Source: Longilinea sp035560795 (lineage in GTDB: Bacteria > Chloroflexota > Anaerolineae > Anaerolineales > Anaerolineaceae). Taken from it: a DNA stretch of 62,638 bases. Positions 42,537 to 50,371 of this stretch are shown here, piece by piece. The stretch's first letter is position 1; each line of letters begins with the position of its first letter. The translations under genes were made by a program, and so were the position numbers. The stretch lies in contig DATMYV010000001.1 in the NCBI GenBank assembly GCA_035560795.1, forward strand, positions 1 through 62,638. Reading direction: 5' to 3'. The notes beneath the pieces are model-generated. The model was not told the origin of the DNA and did not search any database. It was given only the letters and a program-made list of their open reading frames with translations.

Positions 42537-43663
42537 CTCAACCTGACACCGCAGGCGCCCTCCTCTCGTTAAATAAAGCCAGGCAAGCCATAAGCCTCGG
42601 GCAGCGTACTGAAGCGCGGCGCTTTGCCATGGAAGCCGCCCGGCTGGATCCAAAACTGGAGGAGGCCTGGCTGATTCTGGCGGCGCTGGGCAGCCCCGAA
42701 GCAAGCCTGCGGTATTTGCAGCGCGCGCTCGAAATCAACCCGGCCAGTGAACGCGCCAGGCGTGGTATGGTGTGGGCATTAAATCGCCAGCCAAAGGACG
42801 TTCAGTCAACAACACCCATCGGGACGCCTGCCATTCCCCCTGCCGCAACCGCTGCAACCGCTTTACCAGCAGCGACTACTCAGCCGATTCAAAATGCTGT
42901 ATCCATTGCACCGGCCCGTGAAAAAACCCAGCCTATTCGCCCTGGCAAGTTGAAAGCAAAACCAGTCCGACAGAAGAATGGCTGGATTTGGGCCAGTCTG
43001 GCGGTTTTGATCATCGTTTGTCTGGCGGTGGCAGCCTGGTTTGCACTGCCCACACTCACAGCTGTAGCCGGTAGCGCGTCAGCCCAGCGTCCTGAAGGCG
43101 TGCTGGTAAAACCAAGTCTGACACCCACCAACACGCTGACCCCAACGCCAACCCCCACGGCCACGGCAACACCAACGTCGACACCCACCCCAACCGAAAC
43201 GCCTACGCCAACGGAGACACCAACACCGCTGCCCACCGACACTCCCGAACCAGAACCCACCCAGCCGGAGGTGGTGAGTTGGCTGCAGCGACCGGATGGC
43301 ATCGACGCGGATGAAATCTGGGTGGATGTGGATTTGACCAATCAGAGCGCCTACCTGTTGCAGGGTGACGAAATCATTGGTTCATTTGTTGTTTCCACTG
43401 GAACCTGGCAGCATCCCACGGTCACCGGCCTGTATAACATTTATGTAAAATACCGTTATGCCGATATGTCCGGTCCGGGCTACTACCTTCCAGACGTGCC
43501 TTATGTGATGTATTTCCATGAAGGTTATGGACTGCACGGCACTTACTGGCATCATAACTTTGGCGTTCCCATGAGCCATGGCTGCGTTAACTTCCGCACG
43601 GAGGATGCCGGTTTTATCTTTGCGCGCGTGGAAGTAGGCACGCCCGTGAACGTACATTATTAG
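42533..43663 (+). CDS. L,D-transpeptidase with N-terminal TPR-like domain and Thr/Pro stalk
   Basis: Cell-wall enzyme of the YkuD family, 376 residues, expected to make 3-3 cross-links. Residues 1-85 form TPR-like helices (LNKARQAISLGQRTEARRFAMEAARLDP, then ALEINPASERARRGM) on the cytoplasmic side. A membrane helix (WIWASLAVLIIVCLAVAAWFAL) and a Thr/Pro stalk lead to the outer catalytic domain. The active-site motif is SHGCVNFR with Cys351, preceded by the histidines of YGLHGTYWHHNFG. All catalytic residues are present. The cytoplasmic TPR part fused to a wall enzyme is unusual and may sense or recruit partners. It overlaps the amidase gene and is followed after 2 nt by a second L,D-transpeptidase. 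Confidence 0.9.
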   Translation: MTQPDTAGALLSLNKARQAISLGQRTEARRFAMEAARLDPKLEEAWLILAALGSPEASLRYLQRALEINPASERARRGMVWALNRQPKDVQSTTPIGTPAIPPAATAATALPAATTQPIQNAVSIAPAREKTQPIRPGKLKAKPVRQKNGWIWASLAVLIIVCLAVAAWFALPTLTAVAGSASAQRPEGVLVKPSLTPTNTLTPTPTPTATATPTSTPTPTETPTPTETPTPLPTDTPEPEPTQPEVVSWLQRPDGIDADEIWVDVDLTNQSAYLLQGDEIIGSFVVSTGTWQHPTVTGLYNIYVKYRYADMSGPGYYLPDVPYVMYFHEGYGLHGTYWHHNFGVPMSHGCVNFRTEDAGFIFARVEVGTPVNVHY

Positions 43664-43665
43664 CA

Positions 43666-44727
43666 ATGAACGCCTTGACTGTAAATCGAAACGTTTTCCT
43701 CACCCGGCGCGATTTTCTCAAACTGGCTGGCGCCTCTCTGGCAGCTTTTTGCCTGCCTTCCGGCATTCACACTGCCAGCGCTCATACACTGGCCGCGCTG
43801 GCCTCTCCACCGCGCCTGGGCAGGGTGATTGCAAACAACACCAGAGTCCATGAAAAGCCCAGCCTGAAAGCCCCCGTCCTGAAAAAATATTTCGCCGATC
43901 ACGTCCTATCGATCACCGACGTAACCGTTGGCGACGAAGAACCAGCTTACAACCGTGTGTGGTATCAATTAAACGGCGAGGGCTATGTTCATTCCGGCAG
44001 CATCCATCCGGTGGACGTCAGTCCAAACGAACCGGTCAGCAGTATCCCCGAGGAGGGCCGCCTGGCCGAGGTAACCGTTCCGTACACTGATAGCACCTGG
44101 AGTCCGCTGCGCAGCGAGTCAGTCGTTTACCGTTTGTACTACGGCACCACATACTGGGTCACCGGGCTGACCACTGATGCGGAAGGCGTACCCTGGTATA
44201 GTTATTACGATGAAAAATGGAAACTAACATTTTACGTCAAGGCAGCACATTTGCATTTAATTGACCCGGAAGAGTTGCAAACCATTTCCCCGGATGTGCC
44301 GCCTGAGGCAAAACGGATCGAAATCTTGCTTGCGGAACAGGCTGTCATCGCATACGAAAACGACCGGCCTGTTTTCATCAGCCGCGCTGCCACCGGTGCG
44401 AGATTTAGCGATGGCGATTTTCGCACCTCGCCCGGCCGCTACCTGATGAACCGCAAGCGACCCTCCCGCCACATGGCTGATGGCGATTTTGCCGCTCCGG
44501 CCAGTTATGACCTGCCAGGCGTTCCATGGGTCAGTTACCTGACGGATAGCGGCATTTCATTTCACGGTACCTACTGGCATAATGACTTTGGCAAACCCCG
44601 CAGTCATGGTTGCATTAATCTGCCCACCCCCGCAGCCCGTTGGGTTTACCTGTGGACCAATCCAGACGTCCCCTGGGGTGAGCGGCTGTTTCAAAATGAT
44701 CCCGGCACCATCGTGGATGTGATTTAA
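43666..44727 (+). CDS. L,D-transpeptidase with Tat-type signal and SH3-like region
   Basis: Second YkuD-family enzyme, 353 residues. The N-terminus TRRDFLKLAGASLAAFCLP is a twin-arginine-type signal (Arg14-Arg15), so export may occur folded. The middle has SH3b-like pieces (VIANNTRVHEKPSLKAPVLKKYF and RLAEVTVPYTDSTWSPLRSES). The catalytic part ends with FHGTYWHNDFGKPRSHGCINLPT, with Cys316 as nucleophile. Active-site residues look intact. Two different L,D-transpeptidases in one operon with an amidase point to tailored wall remodelling. The ATG lies 2 nt after the previous stop and has no ribosome-binding site of its own, so coupling is likely. Confidence 0.9.
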   Translation: MNALTVNRNVFLTRRDFLKLAGASLAAFCLPSGIHTASAHTLAALASPPRLGRVIANNTRVHEKPSLKAPVLKKYFADHVLSITDVTVGDEEPAYNRVWYQLNGEGYVHSGSIHPVDVSPNEPVSSIPEEGRLAEVTVPYTDSTWSPLRSESVVYRLYYGTTYWVTGLTTDAEGVPWYSYYDEKWKLTFYVKAAHLHLIDPEELQTISPDVPPEAKRIEILLAEQAVIAYENDRPVFISRAATGARFSDGDFRTSPGRYLMNRKRPSRHMADGDFAAPASYDLPGVPWVSYLTDSGISFHGTYWHNDFGKPRSHGCINLPTPAARWVYLWTNPDVPWGERLFQNDPGTIVDVI

Positions 44728-44752
44728 GCCCCTCAATGGACGCTTGAAAACC

Positions 44753-44761
44753 TGTTACAAT
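44753..44761 (+). promoter_or_regulatory. Extended -10 element upstream of the 44803 gene
   Basis: TGTTACAAT, with TGN extension, about 35 nt before the predicted start codon. No suitable -35 box seen. Confidence 0.35.
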
Positions 44762-44802
44762 TAACGCAAGATCGGTTTTCAGGCACAGATGAGGTTCATT
44801 AC

Positions 44803-45222
44803 ATGCATAAAGCGCTCTTTGAAGGTCTGGTGGTTGACGAAGACGGGAACCTCGCCACGGTTGCTTACGTCGGCGAAGAACCATGCTATGTGGTCAACGA
44901 TGCCGGGTTCCATCGGCATATCCCTTCCGAGCAGGTGGACCGCCAGGTATTAAAATTATTGGGCGAGCAAATTGAAGGCAACGAAGAAACTATCAGCGAG
45001 CAGACTGCCAAAATGCTTGGCCAGGAAGATATTTTCACGCGCGCAATGCTCTTGAATCAAATCAAACAAATGGACAAGCAATTCGATGCATTATTAGAAA
45101 ATGGCATTCCGGAAGACGCGCGCGCTTATATGGGCATGATGGGTTTTAAAATTGTAATTGATTTGCACGGAGAAATTATCCGGGTTGATCAACCCTCCGC
45201 GCCGAGCGGCGAAGACGAATAA
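44803..45222 (+). CDS. Conserved-looking hypothetical protein
   Basis: Cytoplasmic acidic protein of 139 residues without recognised family. It begins with a beta-rich part (ALFEGLVVDEDGNLATVAYVGEEPCYVVNDAGFHRHI) and continues with helices (QILKLLG-like and AMLLNQIKQMDKQFDALLENG). The end is acidic (SAPSGEDE). GAGG about 9 nt before the ATG supports the start. It lies between the L,D-transpeptidase operon and the thioredoxin-TPR gene, in the same direction. No function can be inferred. Confidence 0.65.
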   Translation: MHKALFEGLVVDEDGNLATVAYVGEEPCYVVNDAGFHRHIPSEQVDRQVLKLLGEQIEGNEETISEQTAKMLGQEDIFTRAMLLNQIKQMDKQFDALLENGIPEDARAYMGMMGFKIVIDLHGEIIRVDQPSAPSGEDE

Positions 45223-45308
45223 TTGGCAATACGCCAGATTCCGACGGAATTCTTACATCCATTGGATAAAATGATTTACCTTAATAGTATGTCAAGCGGA
45301 GATACCTG

Positions 45309-46145
45309 ATGATGTCACCTGAAAATATTATCGATGTTAACGAAACAGATTTTGAGTACGAAGTATTATCCTATTCTGAGAATACCCCGGTGGTAGTCGA
45401 ATTTTGGGCCACCTGGTGCAAACCCTGCAAAACTTTAGGCCCCCTGTTGGAAAAACTTGCCCGCGAAGCGCAGGGCAGCTTTCGCCTGGCACGGGTCGAT
45501 GTGGACGAGAACCCAAATCTGGCCATCCATTACGGGGTTCGCAGCATTCCCACCGTAAAAGCATTCAGCCAGGCTGATGTGGTGGTTGAGTTTACGGGCA
45601 TGCAACCCGAGGGGCGGATCCGTGATTTTCTGGCCCGCATCACTCCCCCAAGTCCGCTTGCCCTGGCATTGGAAAAAGCCAACAGTCTTCTGCAGGATCA
45701 CGACTGGCAGGAAGCCGAGACCCTCTTCCGCGACCAGCTGGATCAGGTTCCCAACCAACCGGAGTCATTGCTCGGGTTGGCCGCAGCCCTGTTGGGGCAA
45801 GGTTACGGGGAGGAAGCGCTCGAGATAGTAAAGAATTTCCCGGCTTCCCATGAATTTTCACGCGCGCAATTGTTGTTGCCACTGGCCGAAGCACTGGTGA
45901 AAAACGATAATGACCAGCTGCCAATGGAAACGGATTTAGACACAGCTTTTGCCAATTCAATCCGTCTGGCCAGCCGGGGTAATCTTCCGGCGGCTTTGGA
46001 CGGCTTGCTGGATCTACTGCGGCAGGACAAGCATTACCACCGCGATGCTGCCCGCCAGGTGTTCCTGGGATTGTTGGAACTTCTTGGTCCAGCCGATCCA
46101 CAATCGCGAACCTATCGAGCTGAATTATCAGCCATTCTGTTTTAA
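45309..46145 (+). CDS. Thioredoxin-TPR fusion protein (CnoX/YbbN type)
   Basis: Cytoplasmic protein of 278 residues. Residues 10-110 are a thioredoxin fold with active site WCKPC (Cys37, Cys40) and the cis-Pro in VRSIPTVKAF. The rest is TPR-like helices (LLQDHDWQEAETLFRDQLDQVPNQPESLLGLAAALLGQG). CnoX/YbbN proteins act as redox-linked holdase chaperones, and that role is plausible here. The CXXC is complete, unlike in E. coli YbbN. It begins with two adjacent ATG codons. It ends before a strong bidirectional terminator. Confidence 0.9.
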   Translation: MMSPENIIDVNETDFEYEVLSYSENTPVVVEFWATWCKPCKTLGPLLEKLAREAQGSFRLARVDVDENPNLAIHYGVRSIPTVKAFSQADVVVEFTGMQPEGRIRDFLARITPPSPLALALEKANSLLQDHDWQEAETLFRDQLDQVPNQPESLLGLAAALLGQGYGEEALEIVKNFPASHEFSRAQLLLPLAEALVKNDNDQLPMETDLDTAFANSIRLASRGNLPAALDGLLDLLRQDKHYHRDAARQVFLGLLELLGPADPQSRTYRAELSAILF

Positions 46146-46160
46146 CCTCATTCTGATACA

Positions 46161-46193
46161 AAAACAGCGGCGGGAGTTCCCGCCGCTGTTTTT
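46161..46193. terminator. Bidirectional terminator between convergent genes
   Basis: Perfect 15-bp arms AAAACAGCGGCGGGA / TCCCGCCGCTGTTTT around a 2-base centre, with flanking A and T runs. Confidence 0.9.
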
Positions 46194-46233
46194 ATGCACT
46201 GCTAGATTGCATTCATCAGGAAATTCATACTGG

Positions 46234-47199
46234 TCATTTCGTAAGCGTCAAGGTTCCCCAGGTGCCGGGATCAAGGAAATTGCGGCCCTCCAGGTTTGTT
46301 ATCATGGTTTGCTGCTCTTTGGTTCCAGATTTATCGTTATCCGAAATCGAAAGACCGAAACCAAACTGGCCGCCAGCAGCCGGCGTGACCCCCAGGGTCT
46401 TCCAGGGGATGGCAAATTCCACCCGATAGATGCCCTTGGAGGCGACCGAACCAATTTTCACATCACCCAAATTGCCTGCCTTACCGGATGGATACCAAAG
46501 GTAGGCTGATTTATCGCCCCCGATCTCATCCTTGCCGGCGGAAATTCCGATCTGAAAATCATCGTTGCTCAAACTGCGAACGGCGAAATCGCCCCACAGG
46601 TCTGAGTCAAACAATACCTCGATGCTGTCGCCTTTGTAGATTTCTGCTCCAGAGGCAATCTGAATATAGCTGTCGTCAACAACCTTTACCGCCAGGTAGA
46701 GATAGGTGTTGTCCCAGCCAACGCGGAAAGAACCATCCAGATCATCCGTGTTCTTCCAGTTGCCTGCCCCGTAAATCACAAATCGTGCCGGGTAGGCGTC
46801 CGTCTTCCATTCACCCCAATCGCCGTCAATTTTTGGCGCGGTAGAAAGGTAACCGGCTTTAATCGAAGGGCCAGGACGGGTGACCGGCGTGGCGGACGGC
46901 GGAATTTTGGTGGCGGTGGCAGTGGCTGCCGTGGTGGCAGTCGCGGCTGTGGTAGCGGTTGCCGTCGGCGGAACCTGCGTTGCGGTGGGTTGAGCCACCA
47001 CCACGCCGCTGGTGGCAGTCACCACGGCCGGCGGAGTGACCGTTGGCGGAATTCCGCCCGGTGCGAACAAGGCGGTGAGTGTTAAGTTCGGTGTTGGAAA
47101 AATATCCTGGGTAGGCGTCTTTTGTCCGGGCAAATTGCAACCTGCCAGCAGGCTGACCACCAGGATCAGCGACATTATCAATAACCCTTTCTTACTCAT
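46234..47199 (-). CDS. Lipoprotein with CBM9-like domain
   Basis: Lipid-anchored exported protein of 321 residues. The signal ends in the lipobox LLAGC. A Thr/Ala/Pro-rich linker of about 80 residues follows, then a domain like carbohydrate-binding module family 9: APKIDGDWGEWKTDAYPARF, GWDNTYLYLAVKVVDDSYIQ, GDSIEVLFDSDLWGDF and YRVEFAIPWKTLGVTP. CBM9-like domains bind sugars or act as surface sensors; the ligand is unknown. An in-frame start 51 nt earlier is rejected because GAGGAAGGA precedes the ATG at 47199 and the signal starts there. It diverges from the NrtR-like regulator. Confidence 0.85.
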   Translation of the reverse strand: MSKKGLLIMSLILVVSLLAGCNLPGQKTPTQDIFPTPNLTLTALFAPGGIPPTVTPPAVVTATSGVVVAQPTATQVPPTATATTAATATTAATATATKIPPSATPVTRPGPSIKAGYLSTAPKIDGDWGEWKTDAYPARFVIYGAGNWKNTDDLDGSFRVGWDNTYLYLAVKVVDDSYIQIASGAEIYKGDSIEVLFDSDLWGDFAVRSLSNDDFQIGISAGKDEIGGDKSAYLWYPSGKAGNLGDVKIGSVASKGIYRVEFAIPWKTLGVTPAAGGQFGFGLSISDNDKSGTKEQQTMITNLEGRNFLDPGTWGTLTLTK

Positions 47200-47232
47200 T
47201 CCTTCCTCCTCAGGTCTATCATGCTTAATTTC

Positions 47233-47266
47233 ATTATAACAATGCGACATTCAAATCAGTTATAAT
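47233..47266. promoter_or_regulatory. Symmetric divergent promoter region
   Basis: ATTATAAC (47233-47240) and its exact complement GTTATAAT (47259-47266) are 18 nt apart. Each contains a TATAAT on its own strand, so they can serve as -10 boxes of the leftward lipoprotein gene and the rightward NrtR-like gene. The symmetry could also be an operator. Confidence 0.45.
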
Positions 47267-47285
47267 CATTTCCGGGAAGCGCAAT

Positions 47286-47954
47286 ATGGAAGATTCTCCG
47301 CAGATAGCCTCGACCCTATATGCTCTCTCGCAAATCGACGTGAAGGTTGTCGTGTTCACGCTCCGTGAGAATCGTTTGCAGGTATTGTTAGCCTGCCTGG
47401 CACCTTCAGGGGTCCGGCAGTTGCCAGGCCTGCCATTTATTGCGGGACGCACGCTGGAAGATACAGCGGCCCAATGTGTCACCCAATATACCGGGTTGCA
47501 CGAAATATACCTGGAACAGCTTTATACCTACTTCAGTCTCGATCGCAACGCCGTTTCGGTAGTCTATTTCGCCCTGGTACCTGCCGATTCGCTCCTCAAT
47601 GGTAAAGACGAATCCAGTGCAGAATGGTTCCCGGTGGAATCGCTGCCGGTATTAATTGCGGACCACGGCGATATCCTCACTTATGCGCTGCGCCGCCTGC
47701 GCTATAAACTGGAATACAGCGCCGTAGGTTTCGAACTACTGCCGGATCATTTCAGTCTTTCGGAGCTTCAATCAACTTATGAATTGATTCTGGGCGAGAA
47801 ATTGGATAAACGCAATTTCCGCCGCCGAATTTTGCAGGCTGGCATTATTGAGAGTACAACCCACCGGCGGTCAGGCGAAGGCCGCCCGGCGCAGCTCTAC
47901 CGTTACCGCCCTGATGCAGTCGCCGAGGTTAAGGCACGGCGGTTATTTCCATAA
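47286..47954 (+). CDS. NrtR-like regulator: degenerate Nudix domain plus winged helix
   Basis: Cytoplasmic protein of 222 residues. Residues 15-140 have the Nudix fold (VKVVVFTLRENRLQVLLACLAPSG, then FPVESLPVLIADH). The Nudix box LPFIAGRTLEDTAAQCVTQYTGL lacks the catalytic glutamates of REUxEE, so hydrolysis is unlikely. The C-terminal part looks like a winged helix (LILGEKLDKRNFRRRILQAGIIE, then GEGRPAQLYRYRPD). This is the architecture of NrtR repressors, which sense ADP-ribose-type metabolites and control NAD genes; no NAD gene is nearby. It could instead regulate the divergent lipoprotein gene or itself. Confidence 0.82.
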   Translation: MEDSPQIASTLYALSQIDVKVVVFTLRENRLQVLLACLAPSGVRQLPGLPFIAGRTLEDTAAQCVTQYTGLHEIYLEQLYTYFSLDRNAVSVVYFALVPADSLLNGKDESSAEWFPVESLPVLIADHGDILTYALRRLRYKLEYSAVGFELLPDHFSLSELQSTYELILGEKLDKRNFRRRILQAGIIESTTHRRSGEGRPAQLYRYRPDAVAEVKARRLFP

Positions 47955-47978
47955 TCGTTCACAGAATTGCCTGAGTAC

Positions 47979-48007
47979 AAAAAGGACGCCCAAGGGTGTC
48001 TTTTTTG
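47979..48007 (+). terminator. Intrinsic terminator of the NrtR-like gene
   Basis: Imperfect stem around GGACGCCC / GGGTGTC with a short loop, followed by a long T-rich run. Confidence 0.6.
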
Positions 48008-48042
48008 TTTTTTTAAGATCGAAATCAATGACCGGTCACCGA

Positions 48043-48945
48043 CTAAACTCCGGTTTCATCAAATTCCGGAATAAAACTTTCTTTCGCAGTCTCCCCATTC
48101 TGGATAAATCCATTTTCCACGCCGAGGGAAATTGCGTACTCGATCAATTCATCGTAATCTGCTGGATCTACCATCTGACTGAGTTCGGGATATCTCTCCA
48201 GATTGGCAAGCGGCGTGTATTGGCTCATGATGCTGATAAATATTTGCTTTCCGTAGGTCTGGTTCAAATAAAGGATCACGTCCTTCGAATCCTGCAAAAA
48301 ACCAGGCAAAGTTAGATGCCGAACAATCACACCTTTCACCATCATCCCATCCGGTCGAAAAACCGGTTCGCCCACCTGCCTCACCATTTCCTTGATTGCG
48401 GCTGCGGCGACCGGATAGTAATCCTCGCAGTTTGAATACTTTTTAGCCATTTCTTTCGAGAAATATTTAAAATCCGGCAGGTAGATATCGACGATACCTT
48501 CCAGCAAGGCTAATGTCTCCGTTTTTTCATATCCGCTGGAATTATAGACAATCGGCAGGCTGAGCCCACGCGCGCGCGCTTTATCAATCGCCGCGATAAT
48601 CTGAGGAACATAATGGGTCGGTGTGACCAGATTGATATTGTTTGCGCCTTGGCTTTGCAGTTCCAGAAAAATATCAGAAAGCCGCTCAATGGTAATTTTC
48701 TTCCCCGTTAACCCCCTGGCAATTTGTTTGTTCTGGCAATAAACGCAACCTACGGCGCAGCCCGAAAAAAACACAGTTCCAGATCCGCTCTCGCCGGAGA
48801 TGCAGGGTTCCTCCCAAAGATGTAATGCGGCTCTTGCCACAACTAATTCGGCAGTTTCCCGGCAATATCCCTTCTGCCCGTTGGTTCGATCAACGTGGCA
48901 ATTTCTCGGGCATAATGTGCAATCGCTCAATAAATCAGTAATCAT
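48043..48945 (-). CDS. Radical SAM protein, PflX-like (COG1313)
   Basis: Cytoplasmic radical SAM protein of 300 residues. The [4Fe-4S]-SAM motif is CAVGCVYC (Cys63, Cys67, Cys70). An extra N-terminal cysteine set, CTLCPRNC plus GYC, may hold a second site. LPIVYNSSGYEKTETL and VDIYLPDFKYFS are typical for this group, annotated as pyruvate formate-lyase activase-like; its target is unknown. No glycyl-radical enzyme lies nearby. Its start overlaps the rlmD stop by 4 nt. I do not assign it to the AmmeMemoRadiSam system although an AMMECR1 gene exists 7 kb away. Confidence 0.85.
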   Translation of the reverse strand: MITDLLSDCTLCPRNCHVDRTNGQKGYCRETAELVVARAALHLWEEPCISGESGSGTVFFSGCAVGCVYCQNKQIARGLTGKKITIERLSDIFLELQSQGANNINLVTPTHYVPQIIAAIDKARARGLSLPIVYNSSGYEKTETLALLEGIVDIYLPDFKYFSKEMAKKYSNCEDYYPVAAAAIKEMVRQVGEPVFRPDGMMVKGVIVRHLTLPGFLQDSKDVILYLNQTYGKQIFISIMSQYTPLANLERYPELSQMVDPADYDELIEYAISLGVENGFIQNGETAKESFIPEFDETGV

Positions 48946-50168
48946 TTAATCCGTCTCATCAACGTCACGGTCTCAATATGGTACGTCTGAGGAAATAGAT
49001 CGAACGGTGTCACTTCGCTCAATTCGTAGCCGGCTGCCAGCAATCGTTTGACATCACGGGCAAGTGTCGATGGATCGCAAGATACGTAAGCCAGGGTATG
49101 CGGCGCCATCGCAACAATCGCATCCAATGCAACACGCTCCAATCCGGCGCGCGGCGGATCGACCAGCACCACATCAGCGCTCAGATTCAAGGCCGGCAAT
49201 ACATTCTCGGCAGCGCCTACAAAAAGTTCGACATTTTCATACTCATCCAGGTTGATGGCATAATCGCTACAGGCTGATTCAGACAGTTCAACGCCGATAC
49301 AGCGTTTTACCCTCGCAGCCATGAATGCAGAGAATAATCCCACCCCGCAATAAACATCGACCAGTGTGGTATCGGCGGTCAACGGTAAGTGATCCAGCAG
49401 GTACTTCACAATGGCGCCTGCCTGCGGCGTGTTGACTTGAAAAAATGATCCTGCTGAAATCTGGAAGGATTTGTCCAACACCTCCATCACCAGCCCATTA
49501 TCGCCTGCCAGGATCATTGAACCGGCCGGTCCCAGGTACACCGCTGAAATGGGAAAATCGACGCTGAATTCGGGCATTTCCTCGCCGTCGCCTTCCAATG
49601 CAAGCAGCAGTTCATCCCCTGCCCCAGCGCGCAGGTCGATCCGTTCCAAGCCTGCCAGCGGTTCGATTTCGATTTGCGGCCAGGTCCAATTGATCGCTTC
49701 CTGCGGCAGATGGCATTCACGGATGGCGACAACGCGGTGGGAACCGGTTTCTTGAAAGCCAAGCCGGCCCTGCGGATCGAGGTGGAATTGGATGGAATTG
49801 CGGTAATTCCACGCCTCGGGCGATGGAACAATCGGTTGAACGGGCGGATTACTCACGCCGGCTATGCGCATGAGTTGTTCCCGGACAATACCCTCTTTAA
49901 TGCGTAATTGCTCCTCATAAGGCATGTGCTGGTAATGGCAGCCGCCGCAAACGCCGAAATGAGGGCAGCGCGGTGGAATTCGTGTTTCGGCTGGCTGCAG
50001 CAGTTGAGCAACGTGTGCCCGTGCGTGTCCGCGCTTCTCTTCCACCAGCTCCACCAAAACCCGCTCACCAGGCAGCACAAAAGGCACGAATACGGCCCGG
50101 CCATCCGCCAGGCGGCCAATACCGTCCCCGCCAAAAACCATTCCAGTTATTTCAACTTCCTGCGTCAT
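48942..50168 (-). CDS. rlmD: 23S rRNA (uracil-5-)-methyltransferase RlmD/TrmA family with TRAM domain
   Basis: SAM-dependent RNA m5U methyltransferase of 408 residues. An N-terminal TRAM domain (EITGMVFGGDGIGRLADGRAVFVPFVLPGE) is followed by a [4Fe-4S] cluster motif Cys68-x5-Cys74-x2-Cys77-x74-Cys152. The C-terminal domain has VDVYCGVGLFSAFMA (motif I), VLVDPPRAGLE and the catalytic AYVSCDPSTLARD. All key residues are present. RlmD is the common bacterial cluster-containing member, but RlmCD-like dual specificity or tRNA targets cannot be excluded. Upstream gene of a two-gene unit with the radical SAM protein. Confidence 0.9.
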   Translation of the reverse strand: MTQEVEITGMVFGGDGIGRLADGRAVFVPFVLPGERVLVELVEEKRGHARAHVAQLLQPAETRIPPRCPHFGVCGGCHYQHMPYEEQLRIKEGIVREQLMRIAGVSNPPVQPIVPSPEAWNYRNSIQFHLDPQGRLGFQETGSHRVVAIRECHLPQEAINWTWPQIEIEPLAGLERIDLRAGAGDELLLALEGDGEEMPEFSVDFPISAVYLGPAGSMILAGDNGLVMEVLDKSFQISAGSFFQVNTPQAGAIVKYLLDHLPLTADTTLVDVYCGVGLFSAFMAARVKRCIGVELSESACSDYAINLDEYENVELFVGAAENVLPALNLSADVVLVDPPRAGLERVALDAIVAMAPHTLAYVSCDPSTLARDVKRLLAAGYELSEVTPFDLFPQTYHIETVTLMRRIK

Positions 50169-50303
50169 GCTTGATCCAGATTTCCCATAAAGTAAGTCAG
50201 AATTATATCATTCACCATCAGGGATAGGATGATGGCTAAAATCACTCCAGCAGGTGCCATGAATCATCCGCTTTTAATGTAGATTTAATTGACTCGCTTG
50301 ATG

Positions 50304-50346
50304 TATAATCTCAAGAAAATGGAGGTTGATCGCTGCCAGTGATCAA
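50304..50346 (+). promoter_or_regulatory. Promoter -10 and leader hairpin before the ACIII cluster
   Basis: TATAAT at 50304-50309 with a predicted start near 50316. Just downstream, TTGATCGCT (50326-50334) can pair with AGTGATCAA (50338-50346), one G-T pair, 3-nt loop. It could be an operator or an RNA hairpin. The gap contains no gene. Confidence 0.45.
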
Positions 50347-50371
50347 TCTGGAAGAACGATTGGAGGAGAGA

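Noticed and set aside
48043..48945. Radical SAM member of the AmmeMemoRadiSam system
   Set aside because: Its layout fits the PflX-like group (COG1313) and it is 7 kb from the AMMECR1 gene, with no Memo gene between.
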